Source: Liquorilactobacillus hordei DSM 19519 (GTDB lineage: Bacteria > Bacillota > Bacilli > Lactobacillales > Lactobacillaceae). Taken from it: a DNA stretch of 64,000 bases. Made by a program: the position numbers and the translations under genes. Below are positions 63,973 through 64,000 of the stretch, one piece after another. The number at the start of each line of letters is the position of its first letter. Position 1 is the first letter of the stretch. A model generated the notes under the pieces. It searched no databases. It saw only the letters and a program-made list of their open reading frames with translations, and was not told where the DNA came from. Where the stretch lies: contig NZ_CP049303.1 in assembly GCF_019443985.1 (NCBI RefSeq), forward strand, positions 2,170,001 through 2,234,000. The letters run 5' to 3'.

Positions 63973-64000
63973 GCGACTATTACTCAAATAACAACGATTA
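63931..64000 (+). other. fragment after the IS1182-like element
   Basis: A ribosome site AAAAAGGAGG precedes ATG ACT TAA at 63964, so any reading from that ATG stops after two codons. It may be the damaged start of a gene that followed the PTS operon before the IS arrived. The window ends before this can be judged. Confidence 0.3.

Noticed and set aside
1..64000. CRISPR arrays, tRNA or rRNA genes, tracrRNA-like repeats
   Set aside because: I saw no regularly spaced direct repeats of CRISPR size and no tRNA or rRNA core motifs in the window; the only tandem repeat is the coding one in the GH32 gene.

Overview
The window looks like a chromosomal segment of a low-GC Gram-positive bacterium of the Lactobacillaceae. 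The evidence is the AT-rich composition, strong AGGAGG-type ribosome binding sites, LicT/RAT, T-box and TPP leaders, a KxYKxGKxW signal peptide, an LPQTG sortase anchor, a class III fructose bisphosphatase and mannose-type and beta-glucoside PTS genes. Liquorilactobacillus or a close relative is my best guess, with no certainty below family. I see no rRNA, tRNA or CRISPR array.

Layout. 1-8.2 kb: beta-glucoside PTS (partial) with its LicT antiterminator and two RAT/terminator pairs, superoxide dismutase, an aldehyde dehydrogenase, a graveyard of IS and gene remnants (4.6-5.2 kb), asnB and a MerR regulator. 8.6-11.7 kb: a large sortase-anchored GH32 fructan hydrolase under a cre-overlapped promoter. 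11.7-24.4 kb: an accessory island. It holds decayed membrane genes, two nearly identical 1180-bp IS3-family copies, a LexA-box-controlled glycoside-hydrolase-like protein, an integrase remnant and a class III lanthipeptide-type locus (ABC exporter, 54-aa precursor candidate, LanKC synthetase). One IS copy sits inside lanKC with a 3-bp GAT duplication; removing it restores the reading frame. 24.5-35.8 kb: housekeeping genes (gpmA, MalY-type C-S lyase, AI-2E family permease, fbp, galE, GntR regulator, histidine phosphatase, esterase, TPR protein, DedA). 35.9-49.8 kb: two large membrane proteins (one internally deleted), OsmC, lipoate ligase, a T-box-controlled Ldh2-type dehydrogenase, acetyltransferase, quinone reductase, a decayed SDR/HxlR patch, an intact IS150-like element, cfa and a KtrB-type potassium transporter. 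50-53 kb: TPP-riboswitch-controlled ykoEDC-type thiamine-related ECF transporter. 53-56 kb: YeiH-type exporter with divergent LysR, and a secreted DUF915 hydrolase. 56.3-62.1 kb: LevR-type regulator divergent from a mannose-family PTS operon. 62.1-63.9 kb: an IS1182-like element with a doubly frameshifted transposase.

The most interesting signals are: the lanthipeptide locus, with a precursor lacking the usual class III Ser-x2-Ser-x(2-5)-Cys spacing; the SOS-type box overlapping the promoter of a signal-peptide-less cell-wall-hydrolase-like protein with a hydrophobic C-terminus; and an intergenic repeat family whose conserved terminal motif is the apparent landing site of the IS150-like element at three positions.
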